Origin: an uncultured Collinsella sp.
GTDB taxonomy: Bacteria; Actinomycetota; Coriobacteriia; Coriobacteriales; Coriobacteriaceae
Direction of reading: 5' to 3'
DNA: 8,409 nt
NCBI GenBank assembly: GCA_900549065.1
Contig: URNC01000090.1
Location: forward strand, 1-8,409
Shown here: positions 1-6,229 of the stretch, piece after piece
Layout: the number at the start of each line of letters is the position of its first letter
Position numbering within the stretch: position 1 is the first letter of the stretch
Position numbers and translations under genes: made by a program
The notes under the pieces: generated by a model
Seen by the model: the letters and a program-made list of their open reading frames with translations, nothing else
Databases searched by the model: none
What the model was told of the DNA's origin: nothing

Positions 1-49
1 ACGAGATGCAGCGTAGTCTCGTGGGCTCGGAGATGTGTATAAGAGACAG
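1..49 (+). other. Illumina Nextera (Tn5) P7-side adapter, not biological
   Basis: Positions 1-7 (ACGAGAT) match the inner end of the P7 primer and 8-15 (GCAGCGTA) are an 8-base i7 index. Positions 16-30 (GTCTCGTGGGCTCGG) and the 19-base Tn5 mosaic end at 31-49 (AGATGTGTATAAGAGACAG) complete the adapter. Genomic sequence begins at 50. Translation of this segment gives the peptide LVGSEMCIRDR, which is widespread in databases as translated adapter. This is a library or assembly artefact. Confidence 0.98.
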
Positions 50-271
50 GGGTTGTCCCTTTGTCGCATCGGCTTACTGTATTTATATTATCTGGTTCCC
101 CTTTGCAGATTCTACTGGTGGGGAATCTGGTATAGCCGCTAGTACGTTAACGCAGCTTACCTGTGGGAGGCCCCTATATATCGTCCCACGCGCAGTTTCG
201 CAGCGCAGCGAGAATGTTTGAGCATGGGATGATATATAGGGGCCTCCCACAGGTAAGCGGACAGTCCAATG
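50..271. other. Non-coding stretch downstream of the glycosyltransferase gene
   Basis: These 222 bases hold no convincing gene; the open frame at 6-221 begins inside the adapter and resembles nothing known to me. Visible structures are a small inverted repeat (CAGATTC near 107 with GAATCTG near 123), the 8-base palindrome CGTTAACG at 145-152, and the large inverted repeat described separately. No clear promoter, tRNA or U-tract terminator is seen. The true neighbour on the left is cut off by the adapter. Confidence 0.6.
155..258. repeat. Long near-perfect inverted repeat (34-bp arms, 36-base loop)
   Basis: The arms 155-188 and 225-258 are reverse complements over 34 positions with one exception: G183 faces T230. 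That pair is a G-U wobble in plus-strand RNA and a C-A mismatch in minus-strand RNA. Each arm also contains a shorter inverted repeat (GTGGGA at 163-168 with TCCCAC at 184-189, and a counterpart in the right arm), so a branched structure is possible. It starts 14 bases past the stop of the minus-strand glycosyltransferase gene, but no T-tract follows on either strand, so it is not a canonical intrinsic terminator. It could be a mRNA 3'-end stabiliser, a dispersed palindromic repeat or a remnant of a small mobile repeat; I see no target-site duplication. Confidence 0.85.
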
Positions 272-1573
272 CTAGCGGATATGCGCGGGTTTTCCGCCCC
301 AATAGAAGCGGCAGAAGGCTCGTTTGCGCTTTTGGGGTTTGCCTACGAGCTCCATGGTGGCGATGGCTATGTCTTCGGCTGCGTGGGGGCGGCGTAGTAC
401 TTCGCCGTTGATGAGTAGCGCTTTGAGCGACTCAGGGTGGTCGTGCAGGTGACGAAGCGTCACGATGAGCTCGCGTGCGGTGGTGACGTGCATGCTGGCG
501 CCCATGCCGGTAAGCATCGTGGTGTTGGCCTTTTCCTGACCGTATGATTTGCCCAGCAGGATCATCGGCAGATGAGCGCACAGGCACTCGGTGACCGTGA
601 GTCCGCCTGATTTGAGGATTGCCAGGTCGCAGCCGTGCATGAGGGCCGCCATGTCGTCCACGTAGTCCAGAACCGTGACGTTGTCGAGCTTCATGTCGTC
701 GAAGAGCGTCTTGAGTCGGGCGGCGTATTCCTTATCCTTGCCCGGTAAAAAGACAAAGTGCATGTCCTCAAAGCTGCGTAAGAAGGGGAGCGTGTGGTCC
801 ATCGCGGCACGGAAACGCACGTATGGTTGGGGCAAACTGGCGCCGGCCATCACCAATACGACGGTTTTGTCTATGGGGAGATTGAACTTGCTCAGCTCTT
901 CCTCGCGATCGTAATTTGAATCGAAACCGGCTCGGATGGGGATGCCCGTTATGCGGATCTTTGACTCGGGAACTTTGCGGGGGCGCAGCGTTTCGGCCAT
1001 AAACTCGTTGGCCACGCAGAACAGGTCGGTGTCCTTGTGGGGCCAAAAGCCTTCGACTTCATAGTCTGTTGGTACGCAGATGACCGGATAATCGATACCC
1101 GTAATAACGCGGGCGCCCACGGCAACATTGGCTGCTGTGATGTGCGTTGCGACCACGGCTATAGGCCTGCGGCGACGAATATATTCGTTGAAGGCGGGGA
1201 ACATAATTCGCGACCATGCCGTGCCGCCACCCCAGAGAAGATGCCCCGTAAGCGTATATCGCCAGGTCAGGTCGTAAATGGGGCGTGTGGCTCCCGTAAA
1301 AGAAGCCGCGGTCTTATTGCCGTCGAATTTAATACGTCCAAAATCAAGGATATCGAGCACTTCAATTTCAATATCCTCAGGGATTCCCTTGGTGCCGCGG
1401 ATAAGGTCAAATGCTTGTGCAATCGCGTTGGCGGCGGCTTTGTGGCCCGATCCAACTGATGCGTGCACAATGGTTACCAGGGGTTTTTGTGCAGGTAAAA
1501 CGGTCATTTGCTCCGGTTGGGGAGTGGCTTGCATGGGCAGGGGAGCGCTATTGCTCGTCTGCGTTTGATCCAT
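272..1573 (-). CDS. MGDG synthase-like / diacylglycerol glycosyltransferase (GT28 family)
   Basis: The 433-residue protein has the two-lobed layout of monogalactosyldiacylglycerol synthase, UgtP and MurG-type enzymes, which move a sugar from a nucleotide-sugar to a lipid acceptor at the inner face of the membrane. The N-terminal lobe begins near residue 31 and carries the glycine-rich HASVGSGHKAAA (37-48). The C-terminal lobe shows GIPIRAGF (210-217), VMAGAS (241-246) and the nucleotide-sugar motif KSGGLTVTE (321-329). There is no signal peptide. The tail is basic (KPQKRKR, 412-418), which could favour membrane contact. I chose the ATG at 1573 because AAGGGGAG lies about 7 bases upstream; the frame stays open to 1990, but that stretch is antisense to trxB. 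Residues 1-30 are low-complexity and poorly conserved in appearance. The family is clear, but the exact sugar and acceptor cannot be read from sequence. It is divergent from trxB. Confidence 0.88.
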   Translation of the reverse strand: MDQTQTSNSAPLPMQATPQPEQMTVLPAQKPLVTIVHASVGSGHKAAANAIAQAFDLIRGTKGIPEDIEIEVLDILDFGRIKFDGNKTAASFTGATRPIYDLTWRYTLTGHLLWGGGTAWSRIMFPAFNEYIRRRRPIAVVATHITAANVAVGARVITGIDYPVICVPTDYEVEGFWPHKDTDLFCVANEFMAETLRPRKVPESKIRITGIPIRAGFDSNYDREEELSKFNLPIDKTVVLVMAGASLPQPYVRFRAAMDHTLPFLRSFEDMHFVFLPGKDKEYAARLKTLFDDMKLDNVTVLDYVDDMAALMHGCDLAILKSGGLTVTECLCAHLPMILLGKSYGQEKANTTMLTGMGASMHVTTARELIVTLRHLHDHPESLKALLINGEVLRRPHAAEDIAIATMELVGKPQKRKRAFCRFYWGGKPAHIR

Positions 1574-1690
1574 CGATAACTCCCCTTCAGCTTTGTTACG
1601 CGATTTATCATTGTAGTGCATGAGTGTCATGTTCACGTAAATTTGGGTATGAGCGCAAAGAACGACAACGTTTCGACGAGAGGATTCTTC
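1574..1690. promoter_or_regulatory. Divergent intergenic region between the glycosyltransferase gene and trxB
   Basis: Both flanking genes start outward from these 117 bases, so promoters for both should lie here. On the minus strand TACAAT (1615-1610) could be a -10 element, about 37 bases before the glycosyltransferase start, but no good -35 lies at the usual spacing. On the plus strand TATGAG (1648-1653) is a weak candidate -10 for trxB. Ribosome binding sites are clear on both sides: AAGGGGAG for the minus gene and GAGAGGA near 1678-1684 for trxB. The promoter assignments are tentative. Confidence 0.35.
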
Positions 1691-2629
1691 ATGACTACCG
1701 ATCAGCCGATTGATGTTGCGATTATCGGTGGAGGCCCCGCGGGCTATGCTGCCGCCATTTACGCTGCGCGTGCCAACCTGACGACGACCGTGATTGAGCA
1801 GGGCATGTCGGGTGGACAGATCGCCACGACCAATGAGGTCGAGAACTATCCGGGCATTCCGCTCTTGAGTGGCGCCGAACTCGGCGAGCGTTTTCAGCAA
1901 CATGCAGAGGGGCTGGGAGCGCAGGTTACATGGAGCATGGTTACGGGTATCGATTACGATGCCGATGCAGCGCTGTTTACGGTGCATCACGATATGGGCG
2001 ATACGCTTGCCTCGAGCGTTATCGCTTGCATGGGTGCCACGCCGCGTCCGGCAGGTTTCGCTGGCGAGGATACCTATCGCGGTCGTGGCGTTTCATATTG
2101 CGCAACATGTGACGGCATGTTCTTCCGCGGCAAACAGGTCTTTGTAATCGGTGGTGGCAATTCGGCATGCGAAGAGGCACTGTTCCTGTCAGACATTGCC
2201 AGCAGTGTGACCATCGTGCTGCGCCGCGACCAGTTCCGTGCGCCAGATGGTGTTGTTCAGAAAGTACTCAAAAAGGACAATATTACAGTTAGGTACCAAA
2301 CTAGTATTGTTGAGCTTTCTGGTGAAGCGATGCCCACGACAATTACGTTCAAGGACAATGCAAGCGGTAAGACGCATGCTGAGACCTTTGAGCCTGGCTC
2401 GTTTGGCATCTTTGTCTTTACCGGGACGCAACCCCATACCGAGCTTGTTGAGCATCTTGTCGATCTGGCGCCTGATGGCGGCATTCTGACTGATGAATCC
2501 ATGGCGACCCGCACGCCAGGTCTATTTGCTGCTGGCGATATCCGTTCCAAGCGCTTACGTCAGGTTGTGACCGCCGTTTCTGACGGAGCCATAGCAGCAA
2601 CGGGCGCATACGCGTTTCTCCGCGGATAA
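1691..2629 (+). CDS. trxB: Thioredoxin reductase (NADPH), low-molecular-weight type
   Basis: This FAD enzyme passes electrons from NADPH to thioredoxin in the cytoplasm, supporting ribonucleotide reduction and thiol repair. The 312-residue length is typical of the family. The N-terminal FAD site is IIGGGPAGYAAA (11-22), with SGGQI at 40-44. The redox-active disulfide CATC has Cys137 and Cys140, and the NADPH fold shows GGGNSACEEAL (154-164). The 2'-phosphate region reads LRRDQFR (177-183): the arginines are kept, but the usual first histidine of HRRxxxR is leucine. The C-terminal FAD motif is AAGDIR (280-285) with RQVVTAVSDGAIAA (290-303). I start at the ATG at 1691, preceded by GAGAGGA at normal spacing; an in-frame extension to 1616 has no such site and runs through the promoter region. 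No thioredoxin gene is adjacent. A strong terminator follows. Confidence 0.96.
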   Translation: MTTDQPIDVAIIGGGPAGYAAAIYAARANLTTTVIEQGMSGGQIATTNEVENYPGIPLLSGAELGERFQQHAEGLGAQVTWSMVTGIDYDADAALFTVHHDMGDTLASSVIACMGATPRPAGFAGEDTYRGRGVSYCATCDGMFFRGKQVFVIGGGNSACEEALFLSDIASSVTIVLRRDQFRAPDGVVQKVLKKDNITVRYQTSIVELSGEAMPTTITFKDNASGKTHAETFEPGSFGIFVFTGTQPHTELVEHLVDLAPDGGILTDESMATRTPGLFAAGDIRSKRLRQVVTAVSDGAIAATGAYAFLRG

Positions 2630-2670
2630 GTACGATAATATATCTTATGTAAGGTTGTTATCTATTAACT

Positions 2671-2715
2671 AAATGGCGGGACGATGCATCAGTGCACTGT
2701 CCCGCCATTTTTCTT
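2671..2715 (+). terminator. Intrinsic terminator of trxB
   Basis: A perfect 12-bp stem pairs AAATGGCGGGAC (2671-2682) with GTCCCGCCATTT (2699-2710) around a 16-base loop and runs into a T-rich tract (2708-2715). The loop itself can pair TGCA with TGCA. The GGCGGGAC core recurs in the terminator at 3407-3454. Confidence 0.93.
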
Positions 2716-2727
2716 GCCGGCTATGTG

Positions 2728-2758
2728 GTATTCAAAACTAGATAATGTAGAATACAAT
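2728..2758 (+). promoter_or_regulatory. Putative promoter and operator of the DUF1836 gene
   Basis: TTCAAA (2731-2736) and TACAAT (2753-2758) are separated by 16 bases and match sigma-A-type -35 and -10 elements at 4/6 and 5/6 positions. Transcription from about 2765 would give a leader of under 20 bases before the ATG at 2783. The half-sites GTATTC (2728-2733) and GAATAC (2750-2755) form an inverted repeat with 16 bases between them, lying across both elements, as an operator would. A 17-base stretch from 2728 recurs at 4402-4418. Confidence 0.5.
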
Positions 2759-2782
2759 ATAGAAGATGAACGGAGGACCTTT

Positions 2783-3394
2783 ATGAATCACGTTAAACAC
2801 GTTATTCCGATGTCTGATTCGTCGGTCAGCATTAAACCTGAGGATATTCAGCCTACTGTGTTGCCCGATGCATTTATTCAGTCCGATATCGTACGCAAAC
2901 TCAATACGTTGAGTCTGTCGCGCTATGACCAGTTGCCCAATGTGACGCTCTACCGCGACCAGGTCATTGAGTATGTTGCGCTGTGGATGGAGCCGCTGTC
3001 CCTTTGCGTTGAGCAGCCTATCATTACGCCATCGATGATCAATAACTACGTAAAGGCCGGCCTGGTGCCTGCTCCGGTCAAAAAGCAATATGGCCGCGAG
3101 CAGATTGCCCGCCTGATCGCTATCTGCATCTTTAAGCAGGTGCTACCTATTGCTGCTGTGCAGGCACTCTTTAACATTCAGCGTTTGAGCTACGATGCCC
3201 CGACGGCCTTTGATTATGTGGTCGATCAGCTCGAGGCATCGATTCGTGCGGCGTTTTCCGTCGAGCAGACTCCCGTGCCCGATACGGCGCATCAGGTAAC
3301 GCGTGAGTCGCTGCTTGTGCGTAGCGCGGTATCGTCCTTCGTTTCGAAGGCTTACTTGATGAGCTATCTCAAGTTCAACGGGTTTAATAGCTAG
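2783..3394 (+). CDS. DUF1836 family protein, putative DNA-binding regulator
   Basis: The 203-residue soluble protein matches the DUF1836 pattern. Its core (about 52-155) contains ITPSMINNYVKAGLVPAPVK (81-100) followed by KQYGREQIARLIAICIFKQV (101-120). This resembles the helix-turn-helix and wing of MerR-type regulators, and a role in transcription control is inferred from that; the family's function is not established as far as I know. The N-terminal 45 residues and the C-terminal tail after about 160 show no recognised motif. The start at 2783 is well supported by CGGAGGA (2771-2777) at good spacing; a longer open frame back to 2684 begins inside the trxB terminator. The gene stands alone between two strong terminators, so it is probably monocistronic. 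The inverted repeat over its promoter could serve autoregulation. Confidence 0.82.
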   Translation: MNHVKHVIPMSDSSVSIKPEDIQPTVLPDAFIQSDIVRKLNTLSLSRYDQLPNVTLYRDQVIEYVALWMEPLSLCVEQPIITPSMINNYVKAGLVPAPVKKQYGREQIARLIAICIFKQVLPIAAVQALFNIQRLSYDAPTAFDYVVDQLEASIRAAFSVEQTPVPDTAHQVTRESLLVRSAVSSFVSKAYLMSYLKFNGFNS

Positions 3395-3406
3395 CCGACG
3401 TATAAA

Positions 3407-3454
3407 ACGGGCGGGACAAAGAGCTATCTGTCGCTTTGTCCCGCCCGTATTTTT
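3407..3454. terminator. Bidirectional intrinsic terminator between the DUF1836 gene and degV
   Basis: A perfect 15-bp stem pairs 3407-3421 (ACGGGCGGGACAAAG) with 3434-3448 around a 12-base loop. On the plus strand it is followed by ATTTTT (3449-3454). On the minus strand it is followed by TTTTATA (3406-3400). It lies between two convergent stops (3394 and 3468), so one hairpin can end both transcripts. Confidence 0.94.
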
Positions 3455-3467
3455 GCTTGGTTGGACT

Positions 3468-4334
3468 TTATTTGCCCGAAGCTACGCCCATGCCGTAGCC
3501 GATGATGAGGCCGTGCATCTCGGCGTAATAGGAATCCAGGCCGTTGCAGGGCATGATTATGGTCTTGGAGCCGGGCCAATGCTCGACTATGCGGTCAGTA
3601 AGCGCCTGTGCTCCAGCTTCGTTCTCAACGTGATCGATGATGACCTCGCCGCCGGCAAAACCCTCGGCTTCCATGGTATCGATAATCTTGTTGAGCATCT
3701 TCTTTTCGCCTCGCGTGTGCCCCACGAGTTCGATTTTACCGGCCTCACTCGCCGTGCCCAAAATGCGGATATTGAGCTTGTTGGCAATGACGCCGGCTGC
3801 CTTAGGGATACGTCCGGCTTTGGCGAGGTTTTCGTAATTGCACAAGCTGAAGAGGATTTTGCTGTTCTGTTCAAGGCTATCGAAGTATGCGCAAGCATCC
3901 TCGAATGAGACATTCGGATTGCTTGCAAGATAGCGGTCGAACAGCAAGAAAATGAGGTCCATTTTGCCGCCAGCTGCGTGTGAATTGACTAAATGAATCT
4001 GTCGGTCGGGCTCCTCGGCAAGAACCATATCGCGAGCCGTGGCTGCCGCGTTGTAGCTGCCCGACACGCCCTCAGAGATCGGCATGCAGATGGTCTTGTC
4101 TGCCAATTTGAAGAGCTCGGCCCACTCCCCTACGCTGGGACAAGCGCTCGAAGAAGCGTTCGTCTCCGCCATAACAGCGCAGTTGAGCTCATGAACATCG
4201 AGCGAAAGGTCATCAACGAATTCACGCTCCCCCACTCGAATTTTGAGGGGCGCAAATGTAAAGGTGGTATGGGGCGCGGTCGGTTGCCAATCGCGGAGGT
4301 TGCAGCTTGAATCGGAGATAAGTGCCCAGCTCAT
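3468..4334 (-). CDS. DegV family fatty-acid-binding protein
   Basis: The 288-residue length is usual for DegV/FakB proteins, which bind a fatty acid and, with the kinase FakA, present it for phosphorylation and entry into phospholipid synthesis. Family marks are the N-terminal DSSCNL (8-13), the PSVGEW segment (66-71; usually S/T-rich followed by P-S) and SGSYNAA (91-97), which matches the ligand-binding SG(T/S)YNSA motif. The segment NSHAAGGKMDL (117-127) takes the place of the common DSxxxSGGxG region. The start at 4334 has AAAGGA about 7 bases upstream and a perfect TATAAT about 30 bases upstream. No fakA is in the window, so whether this copy serves a FakA pathway is unknown. It is probably transcribed alone, ending at the shared hairpin at 3407-3454. 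Confidence 0.9.
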   Translation of the reverse strand: MSWALISDSSCNLRDWQPTAPHTTFTFAPLKIRVGEREFVDDLSLDVHELNCAVMAETNASSSACPSVGEWAELFKLADKTICMPISEGVSGSYNAAATARDMVLAEEPDRQIHLVNSHAAGGKMDLIFLLFDRYLASNPNVSFEDACAYFDSLEQNSKILFSLCNYENLAKAGRIPKAAGVIANKLNIRILGTASEAGKIELVGHTRGEKKMLNKIIDTMEAEGFAGGEVIIDHVENEAGAQALTDRIVEHWPGSKTIIMPCNGLDSYYAEMHGLIIGYGMGVASGK

Positions 4335-4363
4335 AGAGGATCCTTTCTAATTGTTCCCATTCA

Positions 4364-4369
4364 ATTATA
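4364..4369 (-). promoter_or_regulatory. -10 element of degV
   Basis: On the minus strand these bases read TATAAT, a perfect -10 hexamer, about 30 bases before the degV ATG. No good -35 lies at 16-18 bases upstream. The 14-bp palindrome at 4390-4424 begins about 21 bases upstream, which fits an activator or operator site. Confidence 0.55.
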
Positions 4370-4389
4370 GCCATCTTGCAGACCGATTG

Positions 4390-4424
4390 GGCCGCTATCT
4401 AGTATTCAAAACTAGATAGCGGCC
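4390..4424. repeat. Perfect 14-bp palindrome upstream of degV
   Basis: GGCCGCTATCTAGT (4390-4403) and ACTAGATAGCGGCC (4411-4424) are exact reverse complements with a 7-base loop, ATTCAAA. No T-tract follows on either strand, so this is not an obvious terminator. It lies between the terminator of the NlpC/P60 gene and the degV -10 element. It could be a protein-binding operator or a leftover 3' hairpin. It contains the 17-base sequence shared with the DUF1836 promoter. Confidence 0.8.
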
Positions 4425-4433
4425 TGCACTAAA

Positions 4434-4475
4434 GGCAAAAGAATGGACCCCATGACTCAAAGCCACGAGGTCCAT
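4434..4475 (-). terminator. Intrinsic terminator of the pgsA-to-NlpC/P60 cluster
   Basis: On the minus strand ATGGACC (4475-4469) pairs with GGTCCAT (4449-4443). Five further inner pairs (TCGTG with CATGG, including two G-U wobbles) give a stem of about 12 bp. It is followed by TCTTTT (4442-4437). It starts 24 bases after the stop of the NlpC/P60 gene. Confidence 0.75.
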
Positions 4476-4498
4476 ATCCGTTTGCATTATCTGAATAC

Positions 4499-5626
4499 TT
4501 AGTAACGCACGAAGATGTAGTTATTGTTCATGCCGGCGGCAACGGAGCTGATGATAACACCCGTGTTGTAGTCGGAAGCATGAATCATCTGACCACCACC
4601 GATGTAAATGCCGGTGTGGTACGAGTTGACCACAACGTCACCGGGCTGCGGATCGGACACACGCGTCCAGCCCATAAAGGTGCCCGTGGTGCCCAGGCGG
4701 CAATAGCGACCAGTGAGGCAATAGCTAACAAAACCAGAGCAGTCGAAGCTGTTCGGGCCAATTCCGCCCCAGGAATAAGCGCAACCAAGCTTACTGTATG
4801 CACGCGAGACAACAGAACCGCCATCAACAGACTGGCTCGGAGCAGAAGGCGTCGGAGCCGGAGCAGGCGTGGAGGGCTGCGGCGTCGGAACAGGTGCCGG
4901 CGTAGGAGCCGGAGTGTTGCCGCCCTGGTTGTTGTTATTGCTGGTCTGGCCACCGTTGTTGGTGTTCTCGGTCGTACCGGCAGTCTCGTTGCTCACCGTG
5001 GCCTTCTCGGCGGTGCTGGCGTTGATGCCGGCCTGCAGCGCGGCGTTGGCCTCGGCCTCGGCGGCAAGCTCGGCCTGCAGCTGCGAATCCAGGGAATTTA
5101 CGACGTTCTGGGCTTCAGCCTGCTGGGCATTAAGCTCGTCGACCTTCTTTTGCGTGGCGGCGACGTTCTTCTCCTGCTCGGCCTGCTTATCGGTGAGCTG
5201 CTGCTTAAGCTCCTTGACCTCTTGAATGGTCTGAGCCTGCTTATCGGAAACTTTGCCGTAGTAGAACAGACGGTTGAGCATATCGCTCAGGTCATCGACG
5301 CCCGTCAGAACCTGAAGCAGGCTCAGGCCGCCGGTTTTGTACTCGCCGGCGACATAGGTCGAGAGCTTGGCCTGACCATCGGCAATTTCCTGCTGCTTTT
5401 GCGTGATCTCGCCAGCAGTCTGATCGAGCGCCTGCGTCTGCGTGGCGAGCTCATCGTAAATCTGCTGGGTTTGGGTACCGATCTGCTCGAGCTTAGTACG
5501 AGCAGCGGCAAGGTCGGATGCGGTATCGGCGTAGGCAGGAGCCGCGAGGCCCAAGCCCAAAACACAAGCGAGGGTTGCCGTAGCAGCGCAGCGTGCCATG
5601 TTTTTGTGCGTGTTTGCTGTGCGCAT
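4499..5626 (-). CDS. Secreted coiled-coil NlpC/P60 peptidoglycan hydrolase
   Basis: The 375-residue protein has a signal peptide (basic start, hydrophobic core about 13-30, likely cut after AYA near 33). A long, Gln/Glu/Ala/Lys-rich coiled-coil region (about 35-210) follows, then a flexible linker with Asn/Gly-rich (222-237) and Pro/Thr/Ala-rich (238-264) parts. The C-terminal NlpC/P60 domain (about 270-375) has catalytic Cys296 in DCSGFV, His337 in HTGIYIG, and probably His349 in IHA as third residue. The family cuts D-glutamyl to diamino-acid bonds in stem peptides. The coiled-coil-plus-peptidase plan matches RipC, CwlO and SagA types; in some of these the coiled coil receives activation from FtsEX, so a role in daughter-cell separation or elongation is inferred. 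The start has GGAAAGGA 6 bases upstream. It is the last gene of the cluster, 32 bases after apt. Confidence 0.92.
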   Translation of the reverse strand: MRTANTHKNMARCAATATLACVLGLGLAAPAYADTASDLAAARTKLEQIGTQTQQIYDELATQTQALDQTAGEITQKQQEIADGQAKLSTYVAGEYKTGGLSLLQVLTGVDDLSDMLNRLFYYGKVSDKQAQTIQEVKELKQQLTDKQAEQEKNVAATQKKVDELNAQQAEAQNVVNSLDSQLQAELAAEAEANAALQAGINASTAEKATVSNETAGTTENTNNGGQTSNNNNQGGNTPAPTPAPVPTPQPSTPAPAPTPSAPSQSVDGGSVVSRAYSKLGCAYSWGGIGPNSFDCSGFVSYCLTGRYCRLGTTGTFMGWTRVSDPQPGDVVVNSYHTGIYIGGGQMIHASDYNTGVIISSVAAGMNNNYIFVRY

Positions 5627-5658
5627 GTAGCTTCCTTTCCACTAACTAAGGGTAACGG

Positions 5659-6189
5659 CTAGTCCACCGTCACCAGGCTAAAGAGCTCCACATCGTCATC
5701 AGACGGCGTGAGCTTCTCGCGCGGGTTGAGAAACGCAAGCTCAAGGATACAACCGTAACCGACAAGCTTTGCGCCCATATCTCGCACCAGTTTACCTGTT
5801 GCCTCGACGGTTCCGCCCGTCGCGACCAAGTCGTCCAGAATCAACACGGTATCTTTAGAGCTGATAGCGTCGGCATGGATCTCAATGGAATCCGTTCCGT
5901 ACTCGAGCTCGTAGCTCTGGCTCACGGTCTCGCGCGGTAGCTTGCCCGGTTTACGTGCGGGAACAAAGCCGGCGCCAAGGGCTACAGCCACCGGTACGCC
6001 AACCATAAAGCCGCGAGCCTCGGGGCCCACGACCTTGGTGATTCCCATGCCGGCAAAGTGCTCGGCGAGGGCATCGGTCATGGCTTTGAGCGCCTCGGGA
6101 TTGCCAAAGAGCGGCGTGATGTCTTTAAAGATGACTCCGGGCTCGGGATAGTCGGGGATGTCGACGATTTGAGATTCGAAGTCGTACAT
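5659..6189 (-). CDS. apt: Adenine phosphoribosyltransferase
   Basis: This cytoplasmic purine-salvage enzyme makes AMP from adenine and PRPP. The 176-residue length is typical. The PRPP-binding loop is VLILDDLVATGGT (115-127), with the two acidic residues followed by ATGGT. The N-terminal part has DIPDYPEPGVIFKDITPL (10-27) and GPEARGF (55-61), both characteristic of Apt rather than of other phosphoribosyltransferases. I start at the ATG at 6189 because GAAAGG lies 7 bases upstream; the frame can be extended five codons to a TTG at 6204, but that would bury this ribosome site in the coding region. It lies 40 bases after the ftsR-like gene and 32 before the NlpC/P60 gene, so co-transcription is likely. 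Confidence 0.96.
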   Translation of the reverse strand: MYDFESQIVDIPDYPEPGVIFKDITPLFGNPEALKAMTDALAEHFAGMGITKVVGPEARGFMVGVPVAVALGAGFVPARKPGKLPRETVSQSYELEYGTDSIEIHADAISSKDTVLILDDLVATGGTVEATGKLVRDMGAKLVGYGCILELAFLNPREKLTPSDDDVELFSLVTVD

Positions 6190-6229
6190 TGCATGACCTT
6201 TCAATGGGTTGCCGGATAAGCGGCAGCTG

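Noticed and set aside
6..221. Open frame of 71 residues beginning MQRSLVGSEMCIRDR
   Set aside because: The first 15 or so residues are translated adapter and the rest crosses non-coding DNA and half of the inverted repeat. No ribosome site or recognisable domain.
155..258. CRISPR-like repeat pair or tRNA
   Set aside because: The two copies are inverted, not direct, there are only two, and no cloverleaf or cas gene is present.
1574..1990. 139-residue N-terminal extension of the glycosyltransferase frame
   Set aside because: It runs antisense through the trxB start and the shared promoter region, has no family similarity, and a good ribosome site marks the ATG at 1573.
4480..4502. Third degenerate copy of the shared 17-base motif near the NlpC/P60 stop
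   Set aside because: On the minus strand AGTATTCA is followed by GATAATG, which recalls the DUF1836 promoter with several bases missing, but it overlaps a coding end and the match is too short to separate from chance.
4580..5662. Plus-strand open frame of 360 residues opposite the NlpC/P60 gene
   Set aside because: Its Arg/Leu-rich, low-complexity product is the expected antisense shadow of the Ala/Gln/Pro-rich coiled coil and linker. The minus-strand frame has a signal peptide, catalytic residues and a ribosome site.
6190..6204. Apt start at an upstream TTG (adds five residues)
   Set aside because: The ATG at 6189 has a well-spaced GAAAGG site that would be inside the longer reading frame, and family members begin near this ATG.
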